This document shows positions 22,488 to 29,454 of a stretch of DNA of 32,385 bases, piece by piece. A program made the position numbers and the translations under genes. The notes under the pieces were generated by a model. It had not been told where the DNA came from. It was given only the letters and a program-made list of their open reading frames with translations, and ran no database searches. The stretch lies in the NCBI GenBank assembly GCA_016789025.1, contig JAEURC010000040.1, positions 1 to 32,385 on the forward strand, read 5' to 3'. The stretch is from Anaerolineales bacterium. GTDB taxonomy: Bacteria > Chloroflexota > Anaerolineae > Anaerolineales > Villigracilaceae. Within the stretch, counting starts at the first letter, position 1; every line of letters begins with the position of its first letter.

Positions 22488-23084
22488 CTAGAGCATGGTT
22501 TTGAGTTGTTTTAGCGCGGATTCGGGATTCGTGAATCGGATTCCCTTCATGCCGAGTTTTTCACACGCTTCGATGTTTTCAGGCATATCGTCCACGAACA
22601 CCGCTTCTTTCGGCTTGACTTGCAGTTGGTCCAATGCGATGCGATAGATCTTCTCGGCTGGCTTCGCCACTTTGACCTCCGCTGAGATAACAATGGAATC
22701 GAATACATCGGCAAATTTTTCGCGCTCCATGTAGGCGCGCAAACCGTCCCACGCGTTTGAGATGGCTCCCATTTTCCGCTTCGGCTTGAGCGAGCGCATA
22801 AACTCCAGCAGGTCGCGATCGATGATGTCGCCGCCGAAGAACTCCTCCCGCACGCGCGCAATGTCACTGGCTGGCAGTTTGAGCGCTTTCATCACGTTCT
22901 GCCAATGTTCCACTTCGGTGATCTCTCCCACCGAAGCGCGCGCCGCCGAAGGACTGCCGAAGACAACTTTTTCGATGTCTTCATAGTCCATGCCAAATTG
23001 CTCCGCGAGCCTTTGTCGCGGAGCCTGATGTTCGGTGCGGACGATGACTCCGCCGAGGTCGAAAAACACAGCGCGGATGGTCAT
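22488..23084 (-). CDS. HAD hydrolase, subfamily IA
   Basis: 198 residues. Motif I reads VFFDLGGVIV with the nucleophile Asp, in the DxGGV form common in this subfamily; motif II is GAISNAWD, motif III the Lys of EVKVAKPAEKIYRIA, and motif IV AVFVDDMPENIEACEKLGMK. A helical cap (residues ~20-80) fits haloacid-dehalogenase-like phosphatases. It probably hydrolyses a small phosphorylated metabolite; the substrate is not predictable. Its start overlaps the zinc-ribbon gene upstream by four bases (ATGA), indicating an operon with coupled translation. Confidence 0.9.
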   Translation of the reverse strand: MTIRAVFFDLGGVIVRTEHQAPRQRLAEQFGMDYEDIEKVVFGSPSAARASVGEITEVEHWQNVMKALKLPASDIARVREEFFGGDIIDRDLLEFMRSLKPKRKMGAISNAWDGLRAYMEREKFADVFDSIVISAEVKVAKPAEKIYRIALDQLQVKPKEAVFVDDMPENIEACEKLGMKGIRFTNPESALKQLKTML

Positions 23085-23479
23085 TTCTTCTTTTTCGCGG
23101 ATGGTTTGGTTTTTGACTTTGCGGGAGCCTTTGCCTTCACCGCAGATTTCTCTTTGACTGGCTCCGCCGCAGGCTTGGACTCCGCCGGGGCAACTGCAAC
23201 AGCCTTGCCCTGAGTTTGATCGAAGGGCTCAGGCTTAGGGAGAGGCGCTTCATGTTGCGGGTGAGCCTTCATCTCCGCCTCGAATTGTTTCAACGCCTCG
23301 CGCCAGTTCGGGAAGAACATCTCCATGCGTTTGCGCTCCACGCGTGTGGCGCGCCGGCAGCGCGGACAGTGCGCGTCGTAGTGAGTCAGTTTATGCGCGT
23401 CCATTTCCTGCAAGGCATCGAGCATTTCCATGCGGCTGAGGGTGTAGGGCGTTTGGCAAAACGAACATTTGATGTTCAT
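23081..23479 (-). CDS. Zinc-ribbon protein with Lys/Ala-rich tail
   Basis: 132 residues. The N-terminal half has two CxxC knuckles, IKCSFCQTPY and DAHCPRCRRATRVER, a zinc ribbon with a helical insert between. The C-terminal 40 residues are low-complexity (KEKSAVKAKAPAKSKTKPSA), like tails that bind nucleic acid. Between them, PKPEPFDQTQGKAVAV is encoded by a dispersed palindrome at 23203-23233 and looks inserted. Function unknown; a regulatory or RNA-binding role is only a guess. AAAGGAG precedes the ATG at 23479; the first gene of the operon with the HAD hydrolase. Confidence 0.8.
   Translation of the reverse strand: MNIKCSFCQTPYTLSRMEMLDALQEMDAHKLTHYDAHCPRCRRATRVERKRMEMFFPNWREALKQFEAEMKAHPQHEAPLPKPEPFDQTQGKAVAVAPAESKPAAEPVKEKSAVKAKAPAKSKTKPSAKKKK
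23203..23233. repeat. CCTGAG...CTCAGG palindrome inside a coding region
   Basis: GCCCTGAGTTTGATCGAAGG and the following GCTCAGG form an inverted repeat related in sequence to the CCCTGAGCG element at 415. It lies wholly inside the zinc-ribbon gene, in phase, and encodes EPFDQTQGKA. Confidence 0.7.
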
Positions 23480-23498
23480 GGTATCTCCTTTGGCTATT

Positions 23499-23538
23499 CA
23501 TAAACCTGACAGGTTTTGTAAACCTGTCAGGTTTTATG
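23499..23538. repeat. AAACCTGACAGGTTT / AAACCTGTCAGGTTT palindrome pair
   Basis: Two self-complementary 15-base units together form a larger palindrome (CATAAACCTG..CAGGTTTTATG). It lies in the leader of the zinc-ribbon operon, 20 bases before the start codon and downstream of its predicted promoter, so it would be in the mRNA. Confidence 0.85.
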
Positions 23539-23546
23539 TTGTGTTG

Positions 23547-23575
23547 AGTATAGCCTATAACGATTCTACAGCCAA
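23547..23575 (-). promoter_or_regulatory. Promoter of the zinc-ribbon/HAD operon
   Basis: On the minus strand TTGGCT (23575-23570), a 17-base spacer and TATACT (23552-23547). The -35 lies inside the 3' end of the upstream acetyltransferase gene. The leader carries the palindrome at 23499-23538. Confidence 0.55.
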
Positions 23576-24589
23576 TTCCTTGCCCGGGCGGAATTCTTTT
23601 TCATACTGGTTGAACTGCCGCCGGACTCTCATGCCCGCGCTTTCATACAACTTCAACGCGCCGGTGAGACTGCTCGCATCCACGCCGAGACCTGCGCATT
23701 TTTTGCCATCGGCGTAAAACGCGGCAAAGGCATGTTTGAGCAACGCAAGACCCAGCCCGCGTTTGCGATAGGCGCGACGCACGCCCAACTCACCCACCCA
23801 GCCCGATTCGGAATCTTCGGTGTCTTCGCGGCGGCAAATGCAGATGCCCGCCATTTTGTCTCCGTCCATTGCCACAAACCACATCTCCGGGGTGTAGCCG
23901 GGTTCTTCGACCATGTTGTGTTTGTATTCGGCGAAGCCTTTGTCAAACGGCTGTTCGATGAAACCAAAGTGATCGTTGAATGTGTCCACAAACGTCCGGT
24001 AGACTTCTTCCATTTCCGTTTCAGGATCGAACGGGCGGATGATGATCCCATCGGGGAGCGCTGGCGCCTCAGGCTGGGAATCCAGATCGGCGACCATGCG
24101 ATAGAAGGAGCGGATGTGTTTCCATCCGAGTCCCTCCATGAGCGCAACACCTGTTTCATTATGCGCTTCTGTGCCCGTGCGCGGAGCAACTCGCAGATCG
24201 GGCGCGCATTTTTCTAATGCGATACGCGCATGATCCTCAGCCCATGAGTTAATATGGCTTCCAATCCCTTTGCCCCAATGTTCGGGATGCACGATCCCAA
24301 AGATCCATGGGTGGACGGGCGGTTGTTGCGTCATCCAACATTCAATGAACGCGACAAGTGTTCCCTGCTCGTCAAAGATCATCCGCAGATCGGTTTCGAG
24401 GTTGAAGCCTTCGTTCAGCCAGTCGAGGCGGAGCAATTCAGGGTCGTTCAAATCGTTGCATCCATTCATATACTGCGAGTGGATGTTCAACAGATCAAAG
24501 GCGATCTTGTAATCGTCAATGCTTCCGCCGCGCGCGGTGTATCCCGCAGGGAGCGGAAGGATATTTTGTTTTTCAAGAAGTATGTTCAT
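23555..24589 (-). CDS. Tandem-GNAT acetyltransferase (array gene 5)
   Basis: 344 residues with two GNAT domains. The first has VAFIECWMTQ and a degenerate acetyl-CoA loop HPEHWGKGIGSHINSWAED; the second has GWVGELGVRRAYRKRGLGLA, the R/QxxGxG/A pyrophosphate loop, and LGVDASSLTGALKLYESAGM. The layout is like mycothiol synthase MshD, but no mycothiol genes are in view, so the substrate is unknown. It is a paralogue of the gene just upstream (both end in an FRPGKEL/LRPGREL segment). AGGAG lies six bases before the ATG; the gap to the upstream gene is 9 bases. Confidence 0.87.
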   Translation of the reverse strand: MNILLEKQNILPLPAGYTARGGSIDDYKIAFDLLNIHSQYMNGCNDLNDPELLRLDWLNEGFNLETDLRMIFDEQGTLVAFIECWMTQQPPVHPWIFGIVHPEHWGKGIGSHINSWAEDHARIALEKCAPDLRVAPRTGTEAHNETGVALMEGLGWKHIRSFYRMVADLDSQPEAPALPDGIIIRPFDPETEMEEVYRTFVDTFNDHFGFIEQPFDKGFAEYKHNMVEEPGYTPEMWFVAMDGDKMAGICICRREDTEDSESGWVGELGVRRAYRKRGLGLALLKHAFAAFYADGKKCAGLGVDASSLTGALKLYESAGMRVRRQFNQYEKEFRPGKELAVESL

Positions 24590-24598
24590 TGTATTCTC

Positions 24599-25603
24599 CT
24601 ATTCATCATGTTCTTCGAGTTCACGTCCGGGACGCAACTCTTTTTCATAGGTGACAAATTCGCTGGCGGTGCGCATGCCCGCTTTTTGATACAAACGAGT
24701 GGCGCCCGTCGGACTTTGCGCATCCACGCCGAGACCGATGGTTTTGGTATCGCGTTTATAGAACTCGCCAAAGGAATGGATCAACAACGAGTAGCCCAAT
24801 CCCTTCTTCCGCCACGGGCGGCGGACTCCCAGCGTGCCGATCCAGCCGATACCCATGCGATAACGATTCTGCGAGAAGCCCGCGATCTCTTCGCCGTCCC
24901 ACGCGATCATCCACAACGACGGGTCAAAATCTGAGCGGCTGAACTTGCGGAGAACCCAGCGGTCAAATGGAACGTCGTGGCTTCCCCAATGGTCGCGGAA
25001 GGCTTCGTTCTGCGCTTCCCAAACCGCGCGATCATGCTCGCCCTTGATAAAGGGACGCAATTCTATACCGCTGGGAAAGGTCACAGCAGGCGGAGGCGCA
25101 TCGAGATCTGCCTGCATCCGCCAGTGATAACGGATGACCTTGTACCCTTCGTTTTCGTGCACGCTTTTTCCGCTTTCATCGTGGTTATCCAATGTGCTTT
25201 GCAGATACACGCGGACATCCGCTTCAGCCAGCGCGATCTCTTTGCGGGCTCGTTCTTCGACGGCTTGCATCATGGACGTGGCGATTCCCAATCCCTTGAA
25301 CTGCGGGTGGACATATCCGTCCGTGCGGAGTTTCGAATGTTCGTGTTCATTCGCAAACTCTTCAAAGCCCACGATGCGTCCATCCTGTGTGACGGCGACG
25401 ATACCGTCTGTTTCAATGTTGAAGCCGGGCGTTTTCCATTCGAGCGCCATCTCTTCCTCAGTCACAGCGACGGTTGTATCGCCGTCCGCTTCGCACACAT
25501 CATAGACGAGCTGTGTAACAGCGGAGAGATCGTCCCAGTTTGCAAAACGCAGGCTGATCGTTGGATCAAGAAACGTTTCATTAGTTTGTAGTTTTGTTGC
25601 CAT
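24599..25603 (-). CDS. Tandem-GNAT acetyltransferase (array gene 4)
   Basis: 334 residues from ATG 25603, which has GGAGG four bases upstream; an in-frame start at 25621 is less likely. Two GNAT domains: VHPQFKGLGIATSMMQAVEE in the first and GWIGTLGVRRPWRKKGLGYS in the second, each with a usable acetyl-CoA loop. The C-terminal LGVDAQSPTGATRLYQKAGM and YEKELRPGREL match its downstream paralogue. Substrate unknown. A palindromic element (25633-25701) separates it from the next acetyltransferase upstream. Confidence 0.87.
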   Translation of the reverse strand: MATKLQTNETFLDPTISLRFANWDDLSAVTQLVYDVCEADGDTTVAVTEEEMALEWKTPGFNIETDGIVAVTQDGRIVGFEEFANEHEHSKLRTDGYVHPQFKGLGIATSMMQAVEERARKEIALAEADVRVYLQSTLDNHDESGKSVHENEGYKVIRYHWRMQADLDAPPPAVTFPSGIELRPFIKGEHDRAVWEAQNEAFRDHWGSHDVPFDRWVLRKFSRSDFDPSLWMIAWDGEEIAGFSQNRYRMGIGWIGTLGVRRPWRKKGLGYSLLIHSFGEFYKRDTKTIGLGVDAQSPTGATRLYQKAGMRTASEFVTYEKELRPGRELEEHDE

Positions 25604-25632
25604 ATTGCCTCCAATATTCATTCCAATAAGGT

Positions 25633-25701
25633 GGTCGAGTAGGCGGCGGGCATCGATACATCTCTACGAGATCACTCGACTACCGCCGCTGTATCGAGAC
25701 C
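25633..25701. repeat. GGTCGAGTAG...GTATCGAGACC element
   Basis: Same end sequences as the element at 14173-14215, longer here with GCGGCGG and CCGCCGC inner arms. Its right half encodes the last nine residues and stop codon of the acetyltransferase at 25672-26244. Confidence 0.75.
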
Positions 25702-26244
25702 CATCCATTCTTCGCGCAAGACGCCCATAAACAACATATCCCAGCGCCTGCCTTCCTTGTTCAAAAATTTTCGCATTCGCCCTTCGTGGCGGAAGCCCGC
25801 TTTTTCATAAGAGCGGATCGCGCGCGGGTTGTACTCGAACACCGTCAGCGTGACCCGGCGCAGGTTGACCTCGAGAAAAGCGTATTGCAACAACAGATGC
25901 ATCATCTCTGTGCCATAGCCCTTGCCCCAATTCTCGCGCTCGCCGATGGTCAAACCGACGAAGGCGTCTCCGCCCGCCCAGTTGACCACATGCAAGATCA
26001 TTTCGCCGATCAGCGCATTGTCTTCCAAACGCCGCACGCCGAAGAAATAGAGACTCGTGTCAAGCTTATCTATTTCTTTCTCAAAAAATTTGGTCGTGCC
26101 TTGCGCTGAAGGCATGTGAGCGGGGCTGGTATCCATCAACCGCCAATATTCCGAATCGCGCGACCAACGCGAAAAGGCTTTGCCCATCTCTTCGGGGTCG
26201 TACGCCGCGAGGCGCACAAGTTTTCCAACGAGAAGATCGTTCAT
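25672..26244 (-). CDS. RimJ/RimL-type GNAT acetyltransferase (array gene 3)
   Basis: 190 residues from ATG 26244, which overlaps the upstream gene by four bases. It starts MNDLLVGKLVRLAAYDPEEM, has VGLTIGERENWGKGYGTEMM as acetyl-CoA loop (GxGxGT), then FEYNPRAIRSYEKAGFRHEG, typical of RimJ/RimL and of antibiotic or amine acetyltransferases in that group. It is closely similar to the next gene upstream (shared MNDL, RDSE, EYNPRA and LREEW/LRDEW), so they are a tandem duplication. The tail GLDTAAVVE and the stop codon are encoded by the repeat at 25633-25701; its paralogue lacks this tail. Confidence 0.87.
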   Translation of the reverse strand: MNDLLVGKLVRLAAYDPEEMGKAFSRWSRDSEYWRLMDTSPAHMPSAQGTTKFFEKEIDKLDTSLYFFGVRRLEDNALIGEMILHVVNWAGGDAFVGLTIGERENWGKGYGTEMMHLLLQYAFLEVNLRRVTLTVFEYNPRAIRSYEKAGFRHEGRMRKFLNKEGRRWDMLFMGVLREEWMGLDTAAVVE

Positions 26245-26807
26245 TCGTCCGCCTTCTGCATCGCCAGCCATTCGTCGCGCAGGATGCCCATCCACAAGCC
26301 GTCGGTGTGTTTTCCTTCACGCAGGGTATCTCCGCGCGTGCGACCCTCCAAGCGAAAGCCTGCTTTTTCATACGCCTTCAACGCGCGCGGATTATATTCA
26401 TGCAAGCCGAGAGAGATGCGCTGCGCGCCCAACTCCATGAACGCATAACGCACACCCAACTTCATCGCCTCTGTGCCAAAGCCCCTGCCCCAATACTCGC
26501 GCTCGCCAATGCCGATGCCCACCCACACCTCGCGGTGGATCAGGTCGTACCATAAACTGATAAACCCGATGAGCTTATCGTCTTCCAGCGCGCGGATCGA
26601 AAAGAAATATCGCGAGGGGTTAAAGCCGCCTTCGGTGGCTTTCTCGATCCACTCTTTTACTTTGTGCGCCGAATACATCTCCGCCGGGGCGGCGTCAGCC
26701 AGCCGGTGAAATTCCGAATCGCGCTGCCAATTCGATTGGACCTTCGAACGCGACTCGGGCTCTTCCGATGTCAAGCGGACAAGTTGCCCGCGAAATAGAT
26801 CGTTCAT
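26241..26807 (-). CDS. RimJ/RimL-type GNAT acetyltransferase (array gene 2)
   Basis: 188 residues. Starts MNDLFRGQLVRLTSEEPESR; the acetyl-CoA loop is VGIGIGEREYWGRGFGTEAM, followed by LHEYNPRALKAYEKAGFRLE. It ends WMGILRDEWLAMQKADE without repeat-derived residues. The closest relative is the gene directly downstream, which it overlaps by four bases. GAGGA precedes the ATG at 26807. The substrate cannot be deduced; alpha-amino groups of proteins, polyamines or antibiotics are known for relatives. Confidence 0.87.
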   Translation of the reverse strand: MNDLFRGQLVRLTSEEPESRSKVQSNWQRDSEFHRLADAAPAEMYSAHKVKEWIEKATEGGFNPSRYFFSIRALEDDKLIGFISLWYDLIHREVWVGIGIGEREYWGRGFGTEAMKLGVRYAFMELGAQRISLGLHEYNPRALKAYEKAGFRLEGRTRGDTLREGKHTDGLWMGILRDEWLAMQKADE

Positions 26808-26845
26808 CTTTTCCTCGATTCGCTATGGGACGCTCTCGCGTCTTT

Positions 26846-27424
26846 CTACGGGGATGCCTGATTCGCCCATTCATCCTTCAACAAGCCGAAAACGATTAGA
26901 TCCCAGCGGCGCGCATCGCGTTCCATGGACTTTCGTCGGCGCACCTCTTCCACAAAACCGAACTTTTTCGCCAACGCCAGCCCGCCCTCGTTGTACTCCG
27001 GGATGTACGCCGAAACGCGGAACATGTTCAACTCCGAAAACGCAAAGCGGAGGAGCATGTGCGCCGCTTGCGCGCCGAATCCTTTGCGGCGGTCATCGGG
27101 CGAGCCAATGCCGAGGCGGATGGCGCAGTTCCCATTCGTCCATTCGATGCGGTGGATCATCGCCTTCCCCATCAAGCGGTCATCCTCCCTTGCGCGGATC
27201 ATGAAGTGATAGAAATCCTTATCGTCCTCCATGTCCTTCTCGAGTTTTTCATAACGCTTCTTCACGATCGCCGCCGACATCGGACGCGCCGGCTCGGGAT
27301 CGTATAAACGCAAGAACGAAGCGTCGTGCGTCCACTTGGATTCGATCTCCGGGTCCTTCTCGAAATCAATGGGACCGAAGCGAATATCTTTTCCTTCAAA
27401 TAGTTGTGCGGCAATACCAGACAT
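26846..27424 (-). CDS. RimJ/RimL-type GNAT acetyltransferase (array gene 1)
   Basis: 192 residues, more distant from the other two short paralogues. Starts MSGIAAQLFEGKDIRFGPID; loop RLGIGSPDDRRKGFGAQAAH supplies the acetyl-CoA site, followed by AYIPEYNEGGLALAKKFGFV. GGGAGGAG precedes the ATG at 27424, and this Shine-Dalgarno abuts a 20-bp hairpin (27438-27480). No promoter is obvious between the hairpin and the ATG. The nearest good promoter (27678-27649) lies upstream of a 23-codon ORF and an intrinsic terminator, so expression may depend on read-through. First gene of the five-gene acetyltransferase array. Confidence 0.87.
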   Translation of the reverse strand: MSGIAAQLFEGKDIRFGPIDFEKDPEIESKWTHDASFLRLYDPEPARPMSAAIVKKRYEKLEKDMEDDKDFYHFMIRAREDDRLMGKAMIHRIEWTNGNCAIRLGIGSPDDRRKGFGAQAAHMLLRFAFSELNMFRVSAYIPEYNEGGLALAKKFGFVEEVRRRKSMERDARRWDLIVFGLLKDEWANQASP

Positions 27425-27437
27425 AGATCGACTCCTC

Positions 27438-27480
27438 CCTTACCCCTGCCCTCTCCCGCTGGGAGATGGCAGGGGTAAGG
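27438..27480. repeat. 20-bp stem palindrome next to the first GNAT ribosome-binding site
   Basis: Arms CCTTACCCCTGCC (27438-27450) and GGCAGGGGTAAGG (27468-27480) with an inner TCTCCC/GGGAGA stem and a 3-base loop. In minus-strand RNA its foot overlaps the first bases of the GGGAGGAG ribosome-binding site, so folding could mask it. Confidence 0.85.
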
Positions 27481-27489
27481 TACAATAAA

Positions 27490-27516
27490 AACAGCCACGG
27501 GGGCGCCGTGGCTGTT
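27490..27516 (-). terminator. Intrinsic terminator between the 23-codon ORF and the GNAT array
   Basis: In minus-strand RNA an 11-bp perfect stem AACAGCCACGG / CCGTGGCTGTT with a 5-base loop is followed by a U-rich TTTATT tract. It starts 23 bases after the stop of the small ORF and 66 bases before the first acetyltransferase gene. Confidence 0.9.
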
Positions 27517-27539
27517 GAATACGCAAAACGTATCGTATC

Positions 27540-27611
27540 CTAACGAGTTGCAGGCGCGGTCCCAGGTTGGGTGAATTTCGATTGACCAACAGTGAACTTG
27601 CTGAAGAACAT
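27540..27611 (-). CDS. Short ORF of 23 codons, possible leader peptide
   Basis: The ATG at 27611 is preceded at eight bases by a perfect AAGGAGG-type site (AAAGGAGG core, 27627-27620). The peptide begins MFFSKFTVGQ and ends in PATR before TAG; it is basic, with no Cys and no hydrophobic helix, so neither a zinc knuckle nor a membrane peptide. A good promoter stands 38 bases upstream and an intrinsic terminator 23 bases downstream, giving a transcript of about 150 bases. Such a unit is either an independent small protein gene or a leader that controls the acetyltransferase array, as leader peptides do for cat and erm genes. I do not recognise the peptide. Confidence 0.65.
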   Translation of the reverse strand: MFFSKFTVGQSKFTQPGTAPATR

Positions 27612-27648
27612 GGGTCGCGCCTCCTTTCTTGAAAATTTGATCTGCGCG

Positions 27649-27678
27649 AGTGTAACACGCCGCTTGGAATCCCGTCAA
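27649..27678 (-). promoter_or_regulatory. Promoter of the 23-codon ORF
   Basis: On the minus strand TTGACG (27678-27673), an 18-base spacer and TACACT (27654-27649). The -35 matches consensus in five of six positions. Transcription would begin near 27642, giving a leader of about 30 bases. Confidence 0.65.
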
Positions 27679-27700
27679 GATACTAGAAAGGCAAAGCTAA

Positions 27701-28099
27701 ATGGTAGCCTGGAAAACCGACACAAATACAATTCCTCTCCATACCGTATTGATCGTTTCCGACCAACCAAATTCGGTTGCGGCATGGGATGCCCTCTTCA
27801 GCCAGCGGAATTGTATTGTGCTCAGCGAATCAAGCCCGCGATATGCGATTCAAGCCGCCCGTCTGGTTGCCCCGTCCCTCGTGTTGGTGGATATCCAACT
27901 GACGCGGGATGAGCGCATGGAACTGATCGGCGAGTTGCGGAAAGCCAGCCGCGGTCCCATCATCATGCTTGTTTCGGCAAATACTGCCCAATTGGCGATC
28001 GAAGCCAACGAGTCGGCGGCGGATGAATACCTACTCAAACCGGTAAACCCGGCTGTGCTGGTCATCAAAGCCATGGCATGGCTTGCTCAAGCTCGTTAG
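27701..28099 (+). CDS. Stand-alone response-regulator receiver-like protein
   Basis: 132 residues, one receiver (REC) fold and no output domain. After TVLIVSDQPNSVAAW, the usual acidic pair is reduced (S-D-Q instead of D-D-x); the phospho-acceptor Asp is in PSLVLVDIQLT, the Thr/Ser switch in IIMLVSAN, and the conserved Lys in YLLKPVNP. It could be phosphorylated, but magnesium binding may be weaker. No histidine kinase is nearby. GAAAGG lies upstream of the ATG. It is divergent from the small-ORF/GNAT unit and ends before a perfect 17-bp hairpin. Confidence 0.82.
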   Translation: MVAWKTDTNTIPLHTVLIVSDQPNSVAAWDALFSQRNCIVLSESSPRYAIQAARLVAPSLVLVDIQLTRDERMELIGELRKASRGPIIMLVSANTAQLAIEANESAADEYLLKPVNPAVLVIKAMAWLAQAR

Positions 28100-28161
28100 T
28101 ACGCTATCCTTCAGGATAAACAGGTATTTCGCCTGGCGTTTCTCTCCCTCCTCCTTCTAAG

Positions 28162-28197
28162 TCCAACACTCCCGTGAATGTTCACGGGAGTGTTGGA
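28162..28197. terminator. Perfect 17-bp hairpin between convergent genes
   Basis: TCCAACACTCCCGTGAA / TTCACGGGAGTGTTGGA with a 2-base centre. It separates the receiver-like gene from the convergent lipoprotein gene. T runs are short, so termination strength is uncertain. Confidence 0.65.
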
Positions 28198-28202
28198 TTC
28201 AA

Positions 28203-29240
28203 TCACGGATTGTTGATGTTGATCAACCCTTGTTGAAGTTTATCGAGCATTTCCTGCACATCCTTCTGCTTACCGGGGCTGAGCAGGCCGGGGTCCACGT
28301 CACTCAGCCCCAAGGGGGATTGAACCGTGATGCCTCCCTGTCCCGCTACAAGTTGAGGCCAGGCATTTTGAATAGCTTTAATCACATCCGGCTGAATCGT
28401 CATCACCCAGCCGCCAGGGCGTTCTTCGGGAGTGGATGTGCCGATGAGAAGCGCCCCGGTCGTGCCGATGTATGTTAGCAGGTCTGGGTCTGCCACGTCC
28501 GGGTAAACGAAAAGCGTGTCCACTTCTCGTTGGAGGATAAGGTAATCGGCGTATGGTCCGTAGCGAGCGGGATCTTCATCCGTCGGGATTTCAACATATT
28601 GGGGGTAACACGATTGCAGGTTTTCCACGAGGCAGAACGAGGGGAAGAAGATCGGGCGGCATAATCCGCAATGAAATGCCATGCCGTTACGAAAAGCAGT
28701 TGAGGCTTGTTGCGCGTCGGCGTTCCCTTTGGGTAAGATCATGCCGATGCGATAATCTTCGGTGAGGAGCGCGGCAGTATAACCAGCCAGGAAGGCGGCG
28801 ATGCCAGCCTGGCCCTCACCCCCTAACACGCTGACGTTGCCCCCGGGCTGGATGCCCGGGATATTGATCGAAAGGAATTGCACGTGTGGCGCGCTGGCGG
28901 CTAAAGCCGCAATACCGGGATCAGGAGGAAGCACAATCACGATCTTTAGCCCTGGCTCCGTTAGATCTGCCTCGGTGATGGAATCCCGCACCTGGAAGCG
29001 ATACCCTGAACTCTGTGTAAGGTCATAGACTGTAGTTTGGTAGAGGTTCGATGTTTCAGGGTCAAGATTCGCCGGCAAGATAAGCACCGCCAATGGAATT
29101 GTCGGTGTTGCGGTAAGGGTCGGCGGAATGACCGGTGTTTCTGACGGCAGAGGTGTGGATGTAACGGATGGTTCATTTCCTCCACAGGCATTTAGAAGGA
29201 ATATCAGCAGTAAAGCGGCTCTTTGGAAGATGTTTCGCAC
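28203..29240 (-). CDS. Lipoprotein, BMP/PnrA-like substrate-binding protein
   Basis: 345 residues. A lipoprotein signal ends at LLNACGG (Cys19), followed by a Thr/Pro linker (TSTPLPSETPVIPPTLTATP), a style common in Anaerolineae lipoproteins. The rest resembles the ABC transporter BMP family, which binds nucleosides or other small solutes: GIAALAASAPHVQFLSINIP, GEGQAGIAAFLAGYTAALLT, YRIGMILPKGNADAQQAST and VDTLFVYPDVADP. No transporter genes adjoin. The start is GTG 29240 with GGAG eight bases before. A Cys-rich loop (HCGLCRPIFFPSFCLVENLQ) is an odd feature that may form disulfides. Confidence 0.78.
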   Translation of the reverse strand: MRNIFQRAALLLIFLLNACGGNEPSVTSTPLPSETPVIPPTLTATPTIPLAVLILPANLDPETSNLYQTTVYDLTQSSGYRFQVRDSITEADLTEPGLKIVIVLPPDPGIAALAASAPHVQFLSINIPGIQPGGNVSVLGGEGQAGIAAFLAGYTAALLTEDYRIGMILPKGNADAQQASTAFRNGMAFHCGLCRPIFFPSFCLVENLQSCYPQYVEIPTDEDPARYGPYADYLILQREVDTLFVYPDVADPDLLTYIGTTGALLIGTSTPEERPGGWVMTIQPDVIKAIQNAWPQLVAGQGGITVQSPLGLSDVDPGLLSPGKQKDVQEMLDKLQQGLININNP

Positions 29241-29454
29241 AAGTTCTCTCCGAGGTTGGGATGAACAGATTATACACGTTGCAATAAGAGGAACATGGTC
29301 GCACAGTGACGCTGGAAACGAGAACGCCTGTCTCGCTAAATCAGGGTGAATTTCCGTACTACAATTCGGGGAACCTTCTCGCCTGGCAAGACGTCGCTTA
29401 ATTGATCTTTTGGTGATCTTTCAAGCGAATCACACTAATTAAGGAGTCAGTATC

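Noticed and set aside
27262..27678. 138-codon open frame across the small ORF and terminator
   Set aside because: It reads through the hairpins and into the GNAT gene in another frame and has no ribosome-binding site; the 23-codon ORF has one at ideal spacing.
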